Shown here one piece after another: positions 1 to 31,460 of a stretch of DNA of 64,000 bases. This stretch comes from Larus michahellis. Its lineage: Eukaryota; Chordata; Aves; Charadriiformes; Laridae. The translations under genes were made by a program, and so were the position numbers. The DNA is taken from positions 112,158,037-112,222,036 of the forward strand of contig NC_133897.1 of assembly GCF_964199755.1 (NCBI RefSeq), given 5' to 3'. The notes under the pieces were generated by a model. It was not told the origin of the DNA and did no database searches. It was given only the letters and a program-made list of their open reading frames with translations. Position 1 is the first letter of the stretch. Every line of letters begins with the position of its first letter.

Positions 1-12101
<12,101 letters not shown>

Positions 12102-12868
12102 CTGCAGTGTGTGGTGATGTTGACTTGCACTCTGGAAGAGAAACAAACTCACCTAGTTCGTACTTCAAAACAAAAAAAATATTTATTCAACCAAACTGTA
12201 TTAGGGATGGGTGGAAGAGTGATCTCTTGTGATGAGATAAGGATATTCTGCTCCCAATTTACATATGCGATATCATCAGTTCACTGGTAAAAGATGATCG
12301 TCTTTCATTTGTCAACTGAAGAAACATACGTTGGATTTGAGCTGCAGTGGAATGCCAGAACGGAGCCTCACAAACTTTGAAACAGTTCAGATTCACGCAC
12401 AAACTTTGTGGCACTGGTCTCTCTTATTTTAAAAATGTATGTAAGCTTAAAATAAATTAAAGTTTTTTGATTATTCATCTAAAGTATACCTGTATGTGAC
12501 CTGTTTCCAAAAAGAAAAAGAATCGTACAAAATGCGCTGTTGAATGCTTAGCCAAAAGTCCGGTCTTACAAAGTACTAGCTTTGCAAAACTGTCAGCTCT
12601 TTGGTCTGACTCTTTTCCCCTCCGCCTTTCATTTTGATTTTAAAATGAGTCTGTTTACAGAGAACTGCCATGTAAGTTGACAGTGAAACTGGACACCCAC
12701 TTAAATATCTTAAAGTGTACTCATGGTTCAGTGTCTTCAAGTCTGAAACTCAGTTTGGCTCCTGCAGTTTTATTAGTCAGTTTTTTACAGAGTTCTGTAA
12801 GATATTGAACATATGAATGTGTTGTGTAAATACAGTTTGAGTCAATAAAATCAGTACTTTTCTGAACA
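12102..12868 (+). other. AFG3L2: AFG3L2 3' untranslated region
   Basis: This is non-coding sequence after the TAA. Two AATAAA hexamers lie at 12451-12456 and 12844-12849. The second is followed within 25 bases by a T- and GT-rich stretch (from about 12870), as expected downstream of a cleavage site. The end coordinate is inferred. Confidence 0.7.
12844..12849 (+). promoter_or_regulatory. Likely distal poly(A) signal of AFG3L2
   Basis: AATAAA followed by a T-rich, GT-containing element. The alternative upstream hexamer at 12451-12456 would give a UTR of about 370 nt. Confidence 0.65.
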
Positions 12869-12869
12869 A

Positions 12870-15800
12870 AGCTTGCCCTTTTTTTGCTGGTTCCTTGGTA
12901 TAGGATTTAGACCAATACAAAACTTCCTCTTAAGCGTAAAATTTTGTTAAAGTAGGGCAGCAAGATTGTGCTCATAAATACCAGAATCAGCAGATGCATC
13001 CAAAGGTGATAAATCAGCTTGTTGAGTTTCATATTGCTTTGCTTAACCTAAAGCTTCCTTCCCTGCCCCCCCACCCCCACCGTGCTTAGTTGAATACAGT
13101 TGTCTTAGTGTAGTCATCTGCTTCTGGTTTATCAGCTGGAGAATTCAGCCGTTCAAAAATTAACTGATGGTCTCCCTATCCCAGAAGAAGAGAGAGAAGT
13201 GTGGATGGGGGGGTGAAATGTGGAAGGGGAACGAACCAAGCTTCTCTGCTGGACAACAAATCCTTTGAGGCTTATGACTGAGAGGGCAGGTTAAGGGAAT
13301 AACTACTGATTGATTCCATCTGTGTGTTGCAACATGCTGCAAAGCAGGACGACAAAGGGAAAAGTTGTCTCGGAAAGGTCAGACACAAGCTCTTTGCTTG
13401 AGTTATATGATGTAAATTGTTTATGGAAATCATTCTTTTGGGATTTTTTTTTTCTTTATGATGAAGCTGTTGGTGTCTCTGTTGCCTGGCTTTACAGTGA
13501 AGAGGAACAAGGGAAACAGCAAATACAGCCATTGAGGGCATATTTACTAGGCATTTTTAGTTGTTAACACTTCTGAGTATCACTATTGCATTCAGTGTTG
13601 TAGAATGAATGATAAGCAAGAGAGCATCCTGACTAAACTTCAGTTGCTTTATTATTGGAGTCCAAGCTTAGGATGATTTATTGCAGTAGTAAGCTTGTTT
13701 TGTAAAACTTAAATCTTGCACGCATGGTAAAGTAGTGACTGATTTCCACACATATGCTCTAGTCCTGTACCTTACATGTATTCTGTATTAATGCCTCATT
13801 TGTTCTATTTCCCCTCCTCATTTAGCTGAATGCTTTTTTGGAACAGGCAATTTGTAGCCAGTGCTGAAGACTAAATGTGCTTATGTTGTAAAGGTCAGAA
13901 TTCTGCATTTCCTCATTCCTTACTTAAAAAAAAACAAAAAAACAAAAAAACAAAAACCAAAACCACAAATCACAGCCAACCACCCCCCCCCAAAAAACCC
14001 TCTTCACAATGGCACCACCACGCTGTAAAAGAATCATCTCCTCTCCAGGAAATGTTTTCTCTTACTCCCTATTGGTGCTGTTTACTTGTAAATCTCACTC
14101 TTGTTTAGTTGCAACATGCAATTAATGAGCATATGATAATAAAAAGGAGAGGCAAGTCCCTTTGCCCTGATTTTAAAGCATTAACTTGCTTTGTGTAGTC
14201 TTACCTCAGAAAGTCTTAATATTTTGTGCCACAAGTGGCAGAAGTTGACTATGTTGGGATTTTGGAATCAAAACAAAGATATGAGAAGAAAAAGGAGAAA
14301 AAAGCTGTTTACCCAACCTGCTTCTTTAAAGAGGACTATTAGCTTCCTCCTACTCGCAAATTTAAGACTTCAGGTGGTTTAGCATAAATCAAGAAAACTG
14401 AGTTTAGTCTGTGTTGTGGCTGCCAATGAGGCGAGAGTGATTTTAGCTGCAAACACATTGAGCAGCGCTACCTCAACTAGCAGGGGCTCGTGAAGCACGG
14501 AGGCAGCCACCGAGTTCCCTGCTCCTCCCGACGCTGGGAGAAGGAGCAGGTTTAGACCCTCTTTCCCAGCCTGGTCCTTTTCCTAAGAGGTGACCACCTT
14601 TTCCTAAGGAGATACAAATGCAAGAGAAGTGGAGAGAAGTCCTTTCAGGCTGCAGAGAAATCAAGAGCCTATGGTGGCTGAACGGTCATGTCTGTAAAGG
14701 GAGGATCTGCCCCATTCCTTGCTGGCTTCGACCAGAGCAACTTTACAAAGGAGCTGGCCCATCGGGTTCCATTCCTATTCCCATCCTGATAGCACACCTT
14801 CTTCCCACGGCACACCTCGCCTGCTCCCTCTTTTCAAGTGCTGTAGGTTGCCGGGTTGTGGTTTTTTTTCTTCTCATCCTAGTGCTGGCGGAGGTGTTTG
14901 TGTCCGGGTGGTACTGGGAGCTGCACTTCTAGACCTTCTTAGGTCTTGTCCTGGCAGCCTGCTCCTCTGTATTTCTCAGTGGCCAGGTGCAAAGAAGTAA
15001 AAAGGAGAGAAAATGAAGGTGGGCTTGGCACAGAAAGAAAAGGTACAAAAGATCAGGTTGAAAAACTAGGGGGAAAATGAAAAACACGTAGGTGAGGAAC
15101 GTGAAAAACGGAGGAACAAGCTAGGTTGGACTCGGCAGGTACATTTCAAGAGAGGTTTCCAAGCAAAAAGCAGGAAATTATTTGAAAGGAAGTGCAACTG
15201 AAAGGATTGTTCACCAAACCTGCTACTAAAAACAAGTTTCTGTTTTATTCCAGAAGGGGAAGATGATTAGAGCTGCTTGACTGAAGAGGAGCAAGAACCG
15301 TTTGGGCTTCCCATGGCTTTCTTACTGCTTAAAGGCAAGCTGGTCCTCTGCCGATGTTCCTACTACAGGTTCCTGGGTTCGTTTTGATGGGTTGTTTTTT
15401 GGTTTGTTTTTGTTTTTTCCTAAGATTAGGTGGAAGATCTGTCTCCTTTTATTTTCTAAAGAGGGTGTTAGTTTGCCTCCCCCACCCACACTCATTCTAG
15501 AAATTCACATCAAACACTTGCAAGTAAGCACACGTGAAAGAATGGCTGAGACAAAGTAGGATTAAGGGACATAGACTGGTCTGGATTCCATAGGCTCCAT
15601 ATCTATATTCTGGATTTTGAGTCAGCATACAAAAAGCAATAAAGAATAGGCTGGTTCACCAAGTGAATAACTCAATTATTTAGGAACTCTAAGATTCTTG
15701 GCATTTTTAAAGTATTAACTTTTTTTTTCCCCCACAGTAATATCAAAATTTATGGCTGGGACCTAGTTGCGAATTCCGTATTACAACAAAACACAGTTCC

Positions 15801-17340
15801 ACAAGCTGCAAGGTGGTTGGTTTTTACTTCCTTCAGAAGAAGCTATGCTACTGCTTTAATTAAAGTCTGTGCCACAGCTGTATGAGGGCAGGCTCGGAGT
15901 CTCTAACACATTCTCCTGGCTCTTGAAGCCAACAGCCTGACATTTATAAAGCATCAACTAAACTTCTAAGTTTAGTGGCTTTATTCCCCATGGACTGAGG
16001 ACATGTATTGCACTAAGTATTAATTTCTCTTTAATGCATATTGTGTTTTAGCTTAATCTCACGCCATGATAAATACATGTCCACAACATATTGCAACATT
16101 TATGAAATGCATATTTAAAGGTGCCCTATTGCAATTCATAAATGCTTTAGGCATCACTAGCCACGGCAAAGAACATGTGCCCGGTGAATTTGCTGACTCC
16201 ATCATGACCCTTTGAACAGTAACCAGCCCGGCCCTCCCAGCCTCTGCCTGTGCACCTGTGCCAAAGCCAGTTTGGTTAGTGCGTGCCAATGACTGTCTGG
16301 CTCAACCCATGAAGGCACTTTATATAAAAAAAACTTGTACTTGATTAAAACCAATTTAGTACCATTTCTGCGTAGAATAAAATTGGGCAGACATCTTCAG
16401 CTTATGTGATTAACAGTTGCCCAGTTCACACACTTCATAAAATACTGTTTCATTCGCCGAACCCCAAACTAACAAAACATAACATCATCTTGCTAGGAGC
16501 AATGGATCTTTGGAAATTACACTGTTTTTAAAGTGCCTTTTTAAGCATTGAGCAACGCTTTTGCTTAGAAAGTGCTTCTGAAGGCGAGACGAAAAACAGC
16601 AGAGAGTTCCTGAAACATTTGAAGTTTGGATTTCCGGAGGGTTTCTCCTTTGTTTGCTTGTTTTGTTGCCTAGAAACTGACCTAAATCAGAGACTCCGTG
16701 ACTCCATGGACACAGAGTGTTCTCTGGTAGAGGCTCTCTAATGGAAAAGGGCTGTTTAATTGATATGAGCAGAAAGATAAAGCATGCAAGAAGAGCGAAT
16801 GCTCAACAGGCTGCTCGACAGCCACTTTGTCAAGGCAGCAAGTCAGCTGTGTAAGACAAGAGATCTTTCTGTTTCAGCTTTGTTCATCTTTCATTTTGCC
16901 AGCTGTTTTGAATATTGTGGACAAATACTTTTATTTGTACTTTATCCTTAATTTGTCCAGACAGACATCCATAGCATCTATAGGTGTGGTGAACTTACAA
17001 ACCTAGGCAGTGAGATATATCGACACATAGCCTCTCTCGACACAGGAGTTTCTGTGGAGTATCTGAATTTCAGCTATATGGGCTAGGTGGAATGGAGACC
17101 GGTAGTTTTCCGGTGATAGCCATAAAAACAGGACCAGCAAGATATTGGAGTGCCACTTTAAACCCCAAAGGCCCTTACAGAACACATCACAAATGGATAG
17201 ATTTCATATGTATAATCTGTGATTATTCAGCTGCAAGTGATGAAGTCACACAGTATAAATCCAGCCTCTGCCAGCAGCTCACTGGATATTTATATAGCAT
17301 TGACTGCCCAAAACACTTTTGCTTGAGAGGATACTAATCT
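12870..17340. other. AFG3L2-TUBB6 tail-to-tail spacer
   Basis: About 4.5 kb separate the two 3' ends. I see no exon, no recognisable LINE or LTR and no RNA gene here. There are A-rich simple sequence at 13926-13965, a C9 run near 13984 and scattered T tracts. Open frames are short and unrelated to anything I recognise. Confidence 0.6.
13926..13998. repeat. A-rich simple repeat (A6-9C)n with C run
   Basis: A9CA7CA7CA5CC-type sequence passes into a C9A6 run. It looks like a low-complexity tract, possibly the decayed tail of a retroposed sequence, but no body is recognisable upstream. Confidence 0.7.
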
Positions 17341-17342
17341 TT

Positions 17343-17348
17343 TTTATT
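17343..17348 (-). promoter_or_regulatory. Candidate TUBB6 poly(A) signal
   Basis: AATAAA on the minus strand about 540 nt beyond the TUBB6 stop. On the minus strand it is followed by GTGTTTTGGG-type GU-rich sequence. Other minus-strand AATAAA hexamers lie at 17886-17891 (overlapping the stop codon), 16930-16935 and 15980-15985, so the true end is uncertain. Confidence 0.45.
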
Positions 17349-17886
17349 TTGTTTTTAGAGGTCCGGAGTCAAATATCACTGTTAACAGTTACTGTACAGA
17401 ATAGCTAAAAACTTATTATTATTATGAATAATTTTTGTTCCTGGCAGTTTAGTATTGTACATTCGGTACAGAATGAATATTTCAAACCCACAAGATTTTC
17501 TTACTCATAATTGGATGAAAATAGTGCAGCTCCATTTTGTAGCATTTCATGCCTATTTTACGTCTTCTCTTGTGCAACTTTAGGGATGACAAACTTTGGA
17601 AAAAAAAAAAAAGATCCCAAACTAGCAGTCTCTGTGTTCAGACTCTTAGGTCAAAGTCTTAACAGAATGCCTTACATTTGCCTCATGAATAGAAATGGCC
17701 TGATTTCCAGAAATACTGAATGTCCTCAGTTCTCAATTACATCAATGGACTCTGAAGAGCACCTCTAACATCTGAGACTCATGCTCTTCTTTTTCTTTTT
17801 TTGAAGCCTAAATATGCATTTATAAGCCTAATTATTAGAAATCCAGATTTGAGAATTTGGCCTGGAAAATAGCACACTTAATTTCT

Positions 17887-24324
<6,438 letters not shown>

Positions 24325-24410
24325 GGCGATGACCGCCTGCCTTCCCTCCCTCCCCGCCGCGCCTCAGCTCTCCCGCCGCCCAAACCCGGCTGTGCGCGCC
24401 GCCGGGCCGC

Positions 24411-24418
24411 CCTTTATG
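24411..24418 (-). promoter_or_regulatory. TATA-like box of TUBB6
   Basis: CATAAAGG on the minus strand lies 87 bases upstream of the ATG, with GC-box-like GGGGCGG close by at about 24424-24430. A start site about 25-30 bases downstream (near 24385) would give a leader of about 60 nt. This is inferred from motif and spacing only. Confidence 0.5.
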
Positions 24419-25369
24419 GACTCCGGGGCGGTGCGCGCCCACCCCCCTCCCTCACCCCCCCGCTAACCACCGCCCAACGGCCGGCGCCCCGCGCGCGCTC
24501 CGCCAGCGGCCGCCCCGGCCCGCTCCGTAACGGCCGCCCTCGCGCGTTTTTCCTCACCGGCGGGGAGGGTCCCCGGCGGGTTTTCCCCGGCCCCGGCGCG
24601 GTGTCTGCCGTCCCCCGCCTGCGCTTCTCGCCCAAACCGCGTCTTGGCAAAGGTGGAGGTATGTCATCGTCAGCCGGCGAGGAAGGACTCCTGCCCTCGC
24701 TGCCTGCCGGCGGACACCGTCCCCTTTCCCCCCGTTATTCCTTGTCCCGCTGCCCCGTTCGGCCGGGCGGATACTGCAACCTTCACCGAAGTGGCGGCGT
24801 CCAAAGAAACGGGTGGACCTTCTCAGTGCCTCGCCAACGGCCATCTTCTTTGCATCACTCTTTTTCTGAGGCGGTTTCGCCCCAGAAAACAGATAACAAG
24901 CCGCTGCGTGAAACTTGTAAGGCAAGCAGTCCTTATGGAGACTTTCCTGAAAGTTCATGTCACCGCCCTGGAATATACCTAGTTTGAATAGCTTGATTTT
25001 TAATGAAAAGGGAGATTTTTCTTTTCCCTCCAGAGAGGAAACAAGTTCCCACAACTGCTGAATCTCGTTTATAGTCCCTTTAGGTAGCTGTTTCATGTTT
25101 TCCTGCCTGTTTCAATGCCAGTGTGACTCTTCCGTGGGATGAGGGATGCCGTTGTGCATGCAGTCTATTCTGATATATGGCGCTGATGGGAGGCATTCGT
25201 GTGTCTATGCATGTCTTTACTGTCTGGCCGAGTCTCTGCTGTTGTGCAAGAGCAGCCCTGAGGCCAGAGGCTCGGGTTACAGAACCTCATTACCTGCTCG
25301 ATCAAAGGTAGAAGAATCTCCAGGAGAAGAATCTTTGGTGCTTTCTCCAGTTTGACTGCAGTTAAGATA

Positions 25370-25718
25370 ACAGAATCACAGAATGGCCGGGGTTGGAAGG
25401 GACCTCTGGAGATCATCTAGTCCAACCCCCCTGCCAGAGCAGGGTCACCTAGAGCAGGTTGCACAGGAAGGCGTCCAGGCAGGTTTTGAACGTCTCCAGA
25501 GACGGAGACTCCACCACCTCTCTGGGCAGCCTGTTCCAGTGCTCTGCCACCCTCAAAGTCCTTTCTCATGTTTAGGTGGAACTTCCTATGCTCAAATTTG
25601 TGCCCATTACCTCTTGTCTTGTTGTTGGGCACCACTGAAAAGAGCCTGGCCCCACCCTCCTGACACCCACCCTTTAAGTATTTATACGTGTTGATAAGAT
25701 CCCCCCTCAGTCATCTTT
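25370..25718 (-). mobile_element. CR1 LINE 3' fragment, minus strand
   Basis: Read on the minus strand it gives GATAAGATCCCCC..., CACTGGAACAGGCTGCCCAG, the GGTCCCTTCCAACCCC tail and ends CCATTCTGTGATTCTGT. The + strand begins CAGAATCACAGAATGGCC. It is 5'-truncated to about 350 bases with no complete ORF. It is very similar to the fragment at 59117-59304, suggesting the same subfamily. Confidence 0.92.
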
Positions 25719-26341
25719 TTTTGCCCATCAATCAATAAATTACCTGGAAATAACCCAAAATCTGTACCTCAGCTGGGAGGTCACGTCCTCATTGCTCACC
25801 CTTGTGTTGCTGTGGCATGACTTATGTCAGCCAAACTGCATGCTCTGGGCTCCAACCCTGCCTTTTCATAAATGTTTTTCAGCGGGGCTAGCAACTTCTT
25901 GCAAATGACCTCTGAGTAGCCCCCACACACCATGCGAGGCTGAGTCAAATGTCTTTCTGACATCAGTGAAGCAGCTGGAGGATCAGTGTGTTTGCCTTGC
26001 AAGCAGCCACCAGAGCAGGATTGGATACTATGTGCCTTTTTCTCTGCCGAAGGACTCAAATAAATGTCCTTCTGTGTGTGAACTGTGTTTTTGGAAGAGA
26101 TCCATGAACAAGTCATTTGTTTAGTAGCCTGACTAGTGAGGTCGTCTTGGGCTTTGCTTGAATCTATATGTCCTTGAATATGCCTTCTGGCTTTCCTTAT
26201 GCTTTGCAGATCCTTCCATACACCGCTCTGTGGCACACAGTTGCCATCAACTTGCCATCATTTCTGCTGGCATTGTCGCTTTTTAAAATTCAGTTAGTTC
26301 CCAGGTCCAGCCAGTGGTAAGGCTGAGTGTGTGTTCCCAAT

Positions 26342-26368
26342 AGGCACACACACACACATACACACATG
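26342..26368. repeat. (CA)n microsatellite
   Basis: GCACACACACACACATACACACA: a short CA repeat with one T interruption. A related (ACAT)n run lies at about 27106-27126. Confidence 0.8.
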
Positions 26369-26529
26369 GCTGGCCACACTGATTGACACAGGCAGAAAAC
26401 ACAGCACTCATGCAAACGCCGACAGTACTTAACGGCCTCATCCTGTTCCCCTCTCTGGCTGATCAGGACAAAAGCTCATTAATGGAAAATAAATATGTAT
26501 TTGTACACATCTATACAATATGGATCCCT

Positions 26530-27062
26530 CCAGTAGCTGGTCTTAGACACTCATCCTTTTCAGTAGCTTTCCCTTTATCCAAAGTCTTCCCAGTTGCTGG
26601 CACCTGGAAATGTTATCCCCAGAGGCCCACAGCTCCACTCCAGTTGCTGATATTTAGACCTACAGACACACACATACACAAAAATTATGGCTCCCTCCTC
26701 CAGTAGCTGATTTTAGGACACTCAGCCTATTCAGCAGTTGGCCCCTGGATCCCCAGTTGCCTTACGCAGAGACACAAACAGGCAAACAAGTCTCTCTGGT
26801 AGCTGGTCCAGGGTTGTGACCTTACCAGTAGCTGGTCCCCAAACCCCACCACAGTCTCTCCGGTAGTTGGCTTGGACTCCCTGGTCCCTCCAGTAGCCAA
26901 TTTATAGATCTTCTTGTCTCTTCCCTGGGCTTATGGCTGCTCCAAAACTTGACTCCCAAGCTCCCTACTCTCCAGCTAGCCTGGCTTGGTGTTTACTAGT
27001 GACCACGCACTGACGTATAGATCCACAGAATGTGCATGCACTCTGGTATCTCCAGTTGCTCC
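26530..27062. repeat. Irregular CAGTAGCTGG/CAGTTGCTGG repeat cluster
   Basis: A decamer close to CAGTWGCTGG, usually preceded by CTC or CTCTC, recurs about eleven times. Clear copies are at 26531, 26561, 26591, 26641, 26701, 26753, 26797, 26826, 26861, 26891 and 27053. Units are 30-60 bases and diverged, with interspersed ACACAGACACA-type sequence. It abuts an LTR-like stretch to the right and may be the decayed U5 or internal part of an endogenous retroelement read on the minus strand. That link is inference. Confidence 0.6.
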
Positions 27063-27139
27063 ATCACAGACACACAGCCTCTAAATGCTGGCACTCAGAC
27101 CACCGTACACATACATACATACACATGGGGTATAGACCA

Positions 27140-27580
27140 CCTCTCACACAGGAAAATAATTAAAATACAGTTTAATATGACAAGACAGACCGAAATGATC
27201 AGGTGCAAGGTGTAACCAGACAGGCGTACTGACCAGCAAGCTGGTTACACCCAACCAGACCATTTGAGCCATGTATCCTTTTATTTTTCCATACCAAACC
27301 ACTTTTATCCCCAGTTTCCTCACCTTTGATTCCTCTTCTAAACATCCCATAAGTTGTCTTGTATAGTCTCAAAGATTCTTTTCCCCTCCATGCCCTAAAA
27401 AGTCCCATACCCCTCGCAGGCAATAACCCCTCTCTGTAGAGTGATCCATGGAGTCTCTCCCATTAACTGTTGGTGGTGGGTATCACACATGGGGCTCCTT
27501 TTCTCTGGGTATCTTATTGGGGTTCCCTGACGTGCCACTGTTCTTCTGTGCTCCTTTGTGTTCGTGGAGATAAGTCTTGA
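27140..27580 (-). mobile_element. Possible LTR fragment of an avian endogenous retroelement
   Basis: On the minus strand the stretch has an ATTAAA hexamer (TTTAAT at about 27172-27177) in the context TCATATTAAACTGTATTTTA. GT-rich sequence follows, resembling the R/U5 part of avian ERV LTRs as I remember them. I could not find defined TG/CA ends or a target duplication, so the assignment is tentative. No viral gene is readable. Confidence 0.35.
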
Positions 27581-30274
27581 ATGACATAACTCAGCAGTAG
27601 AATATTTGATCATCTGAATCAAATGATATTTTGGGAATAAAATAAGATGGAAAAAAGTGGACACAAGAAGCAATGAGAGTGTATTGTAGTAGAGCCATTA
27701 GTCCATGTGCCTCCTGAAAAGCTGTACAGGTTGCACTGCCACTGTCTGTCATCTTTGAAAGGTTTGTCTACTGTTTGCAAGCAGCAGTTGGCCAAACACT
27801 GTTTTGAGGACAAAACTTCAGCCAGTTTCCCACATATACAAAATTACCTGCTGAAGTACATGTAAGACTGTAGAACCATGTGCGCGATGAAGGTGAGCAA
27901 CAGTTTACTCAAGGAATTTGCATCTCACTTGTACACGTTTTATAGCTATGTAAATATGTTCTAATATTCAGTCAGACCTGAATCAACGTGCAGCTTCTCC
28001 ATGTTTTATTGCTAGTAGTCTGAAAAGAAGCAACACCCATTTGTTGGTCATTGAATGTAAATGTACCTTCAAATCCTTTTCATCCATGCTTGTGTTTACT
28101 TAGTGGTTGAGCTGACTTAGGAGGTGGAGGTGCCATTATAACCTGTGTTTACAAAAGCCGACACATTCTCTTTAAGTCTTCACAGGCTTGGTCTGGGATT
28201 TTAAAGGCACTTAGGTGTTTCAAAATCCTACTATGGTCTTAACTGCTATGGATTACTTCTGGGTGTATTTTAAACTCCCACTAAACACCTCTTGGAAATT
28301 TAAGGCACCTAAATATCTTTAAAGATTTCTCTCTAGGTGCTTCATCTGACCGAGTCCATGAGATTCATTCTATAAATAGGTTAACATAGGAACACACTAT
28401 AGATTCTGTACAATGGATTTTCACTTGTATTTGGTTGTGTGGTCTCTTTCTCAGATACCTATAATATATATGACTTCTAACCTTCATAACTCATAGTCTT
28501 TTCTTCTTCCTGTTCACTTCATAGGCTAATTTAATATTTAGAGTATGCCTTTTTTCACTGTGCACAAAACAGGAAGAAAGCTTTCTTAAGATTTCACTTG
28601 GAGATTTACTCCCTTCATTGTTTTTCCTTTTTTTCCTTCCTTGTGCGATTTTAATTCCACTGCTGTTGTTAAAAAATCCCAACCAATTAATATATTCAAC
28701 CTGAAAAATTAGTAAACACACTATCAGTCCAACTTTGCGAATTCATGCTCCAGGCAGCCTTTTGAACAATCAGTTTATATGACTTACACTCTCAAAGTAC
28801 CTCTTGCTCCCAGGTGCGGAAGCAAATGATTAAATAGTAAAAGAGGTCCATGCTTGTATTTTAAGGAGTGGCATGACCCTTTACAATAGACTGGATGTGG
28901 ATTATGGAATAGCTGACTGCTGACTGCTAGGCCAAGTCTGGATTAAGCTGAGATTTCTAGCTGGTGAAAGCCCAGAGCAGTTAATTTCCGCTGGAGAGCT
29001 CTTTGGTGTTCCAATGTGATGGGTAGAGCCCATGTGGTTCTTTATTCCTGTTAGCACTGATAAGGACCTTGGCTGTCAGTCTTAGCAGTTGTATCAGAGG
29101 GTAACAGCAAATGCTACAGTTACACTGTCATATTCCTCCTGCTTCTTCAAAAAAGCTGTATACGTTCATAGTCAAAACAAACTGGTGGGGCCATGTGGTG
29201 TTGAAGAGCTTCCAGTGTTCTTAAGCCTTTCTCATCCATTATTCGCTCTTGCAAAGGCAAAAATAGAAACGGATACCTACAAGATGATGAATTTCACAAG
29301 GCAGGACAAAACGTGTAAGGTGTCCATGCTACAGAGTAGAAGGATTTTCCAGTAAGAGCAGCTCAGGCAGTAGTCATCTCCCACAAAGTCACATGGAAAT
29401 GTGCTTTAATGCCCTGGAAAAACCCCAGCAAAAGTTCCTCTGTATTTAGCTGGTCATATGATATGATCGTTAAGCTGCTTCCTGCTTTTCAGGAAACACA
29501 TTTGTGTTTATATCAGGGTTGTTGCTAGGACTATTTCTATTTACTGTAGTTTTTAAGGCCTAGAGATAAATTCATGTCATAGCAGAACAGTTAACACGAT
29601 AGCTACTATTCTCATTTTCAGAGTGATAAATATGCTGTATTTTGATACATAAGAATATCAACGACAGTCTGTCCAGTGTTACAAAGCTTGTTAGCACTTA
29701 CATTAACTTTCAAGGCAATAAATATAATCCACATGGTGGATTCACTCTGACAGCTTGTAGCAGGTTAGCAAATGCTGCTAACCCCACAGTCACCTTTAGG
29801 AGGAAAGTCCCAGGGTGAATGTTGTTCCTTTCTCTCTTCTTTAGTCTGAAAGTTTTTCATGTAAGTTTTAAAAAAAAGGGCGAAAAAATCTTAAAACAAT
29901 TTGGCCTTGGGTTGTTTTTTTTTGCCTGTCTTCCTGAGGAAACAAAGCATGGGAAGTCATGCTCTATGCAAGCGTGTGCCCATCTACCTCTGCCACCACC
30001 TTTTCAATCTGTCAACCTCTTGTGACAAAATCTGACAGAGGCACATGAGTTCCAGAGATATTGCACCAGCAGAAGAGACTAGGAACAGCCTGAGAACCTA
30101 GCAGCACGGTCAAACAGGTCAAAAGTGGGAGGGAAACACACAGAGAAGTGTACAGTCTAATAAGGCTAATGCCAGCATACACAGTTTATCACAGGTGTTC
30201 TACAGCTTATATATTTTGCCTAGAAAAGCTACTATATTTCATATGGTCCTCAAAAACAGTCTTGCTTTGTTCCG

Positions 30275-30292
30275 CCCCCCCCCCCCCCCCCC
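30275..30292. repeat. Poly-C run (18 bases)
   Basis: An uninterrupted C18 run (G18 on the minus strand) precedes GAAGCTTG. Its length is likely polymorphic or error-prone in assembly. Confidence 0.85.
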
Positions 30293-31460
30293 GAAGCTTG
30301 TTGCTGTGGAAGCTGTGGTGTCACTAATTGTCACGTATGCTCAAACATAGTACTCAGGTTTTTTTTTTTAATGCTGCTCATCTGTCTGCTTTATAACTGT
30401 AGCTGCCAGTGGAGGTTATGCTGGTGTTTGTGTTTTAACTCACAAGATGTGATCTGAACTTTGTAATGTTAAAGCAGAGGTCACTACATCAGGCCAGGGG
30501 TAAATATGTTTATGGTTGAAGTGTCTGAGAACATGAAGCAGCATGAAGCAACACTGGAAGAATTCCACCCTCTTCTCAAAAGGAGTTTTGAGCTGTATTT
30601 TCACACGCCTTTCTCACTGTTTGACAAGATGAATGGAAAAACACTAGAAGTCCAGCCCTGAACATTAACATGTTGGAGTTCAGTTGCCTTTGCACTTTCC
30701 AGTACTTGTTGTCTTTTCATTTGTAACACATTTTCTGTCCTTTGGAAATGAGTATTTTCTTTCAGCCCTTTGTTTCTCCCTGTGCTTAGCCTCAATGCTA
30801 ACAATAACTCATCCAGGACTTTTTGCAGAGTTGGTCATAGTGATTTTTATGCAACAGCTGTAGCAGTTGGAGAAGAGGGAAGCATGTACCTGCCTGTTTT
30901 TTCAGGCAGAATGCGTGTTTGGTGTGGCTATGTTCTTAACTTCCATTCTCATAGGTCACTTAGCTACATAAACAAATAGAGCCAGCGAGTGGGCTGCACT
31001 GTGTGTTCAACAGAGTCAGTAAAATACGCAGGTTGGTGTTTTCTTACAGCTACAACCAGGAGTATGGAAAAACAAAGTTAAGGCAAGGACTTAATCTACA
31101 TTCTACTCTGCAGCCTCTCTGCACATCAGAGATTTTTGGGAACTGAGCTGTTTGAAGGACAGAGTGAAAACAAATTTCAGCTGGAATGCGTAGTCTGCAT
31201 TATCTGTATCACACAGTGAGTGAGTGGTACAGCTGTAAGAGGATGATGAATCTGAGATATTGCTGACTTGCTTTTGGAGTCCAGTCAGCTCTGAATAGAT
31301 GCCAATACAATGCAGAGTTTATCAGTAAAGTCCGGGTGTTTTGAGTGTGGGAGACAGCACAATGAGGACAAAACGGTCTTTTAACCAGAAGTCATGCTAA
31401 AGACTATCAGGAGAAAAAGCGCGTTCTGACCAGATGAGTACATTGACAGCAGCTGGTCTT

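Noticed and set aside
25796-26236. 146-codon minus-strand frame as a retroviral gag remnant
   Set aside because: No zinc knuckle, major homology region or other gag feature is visible. Left unassigned.
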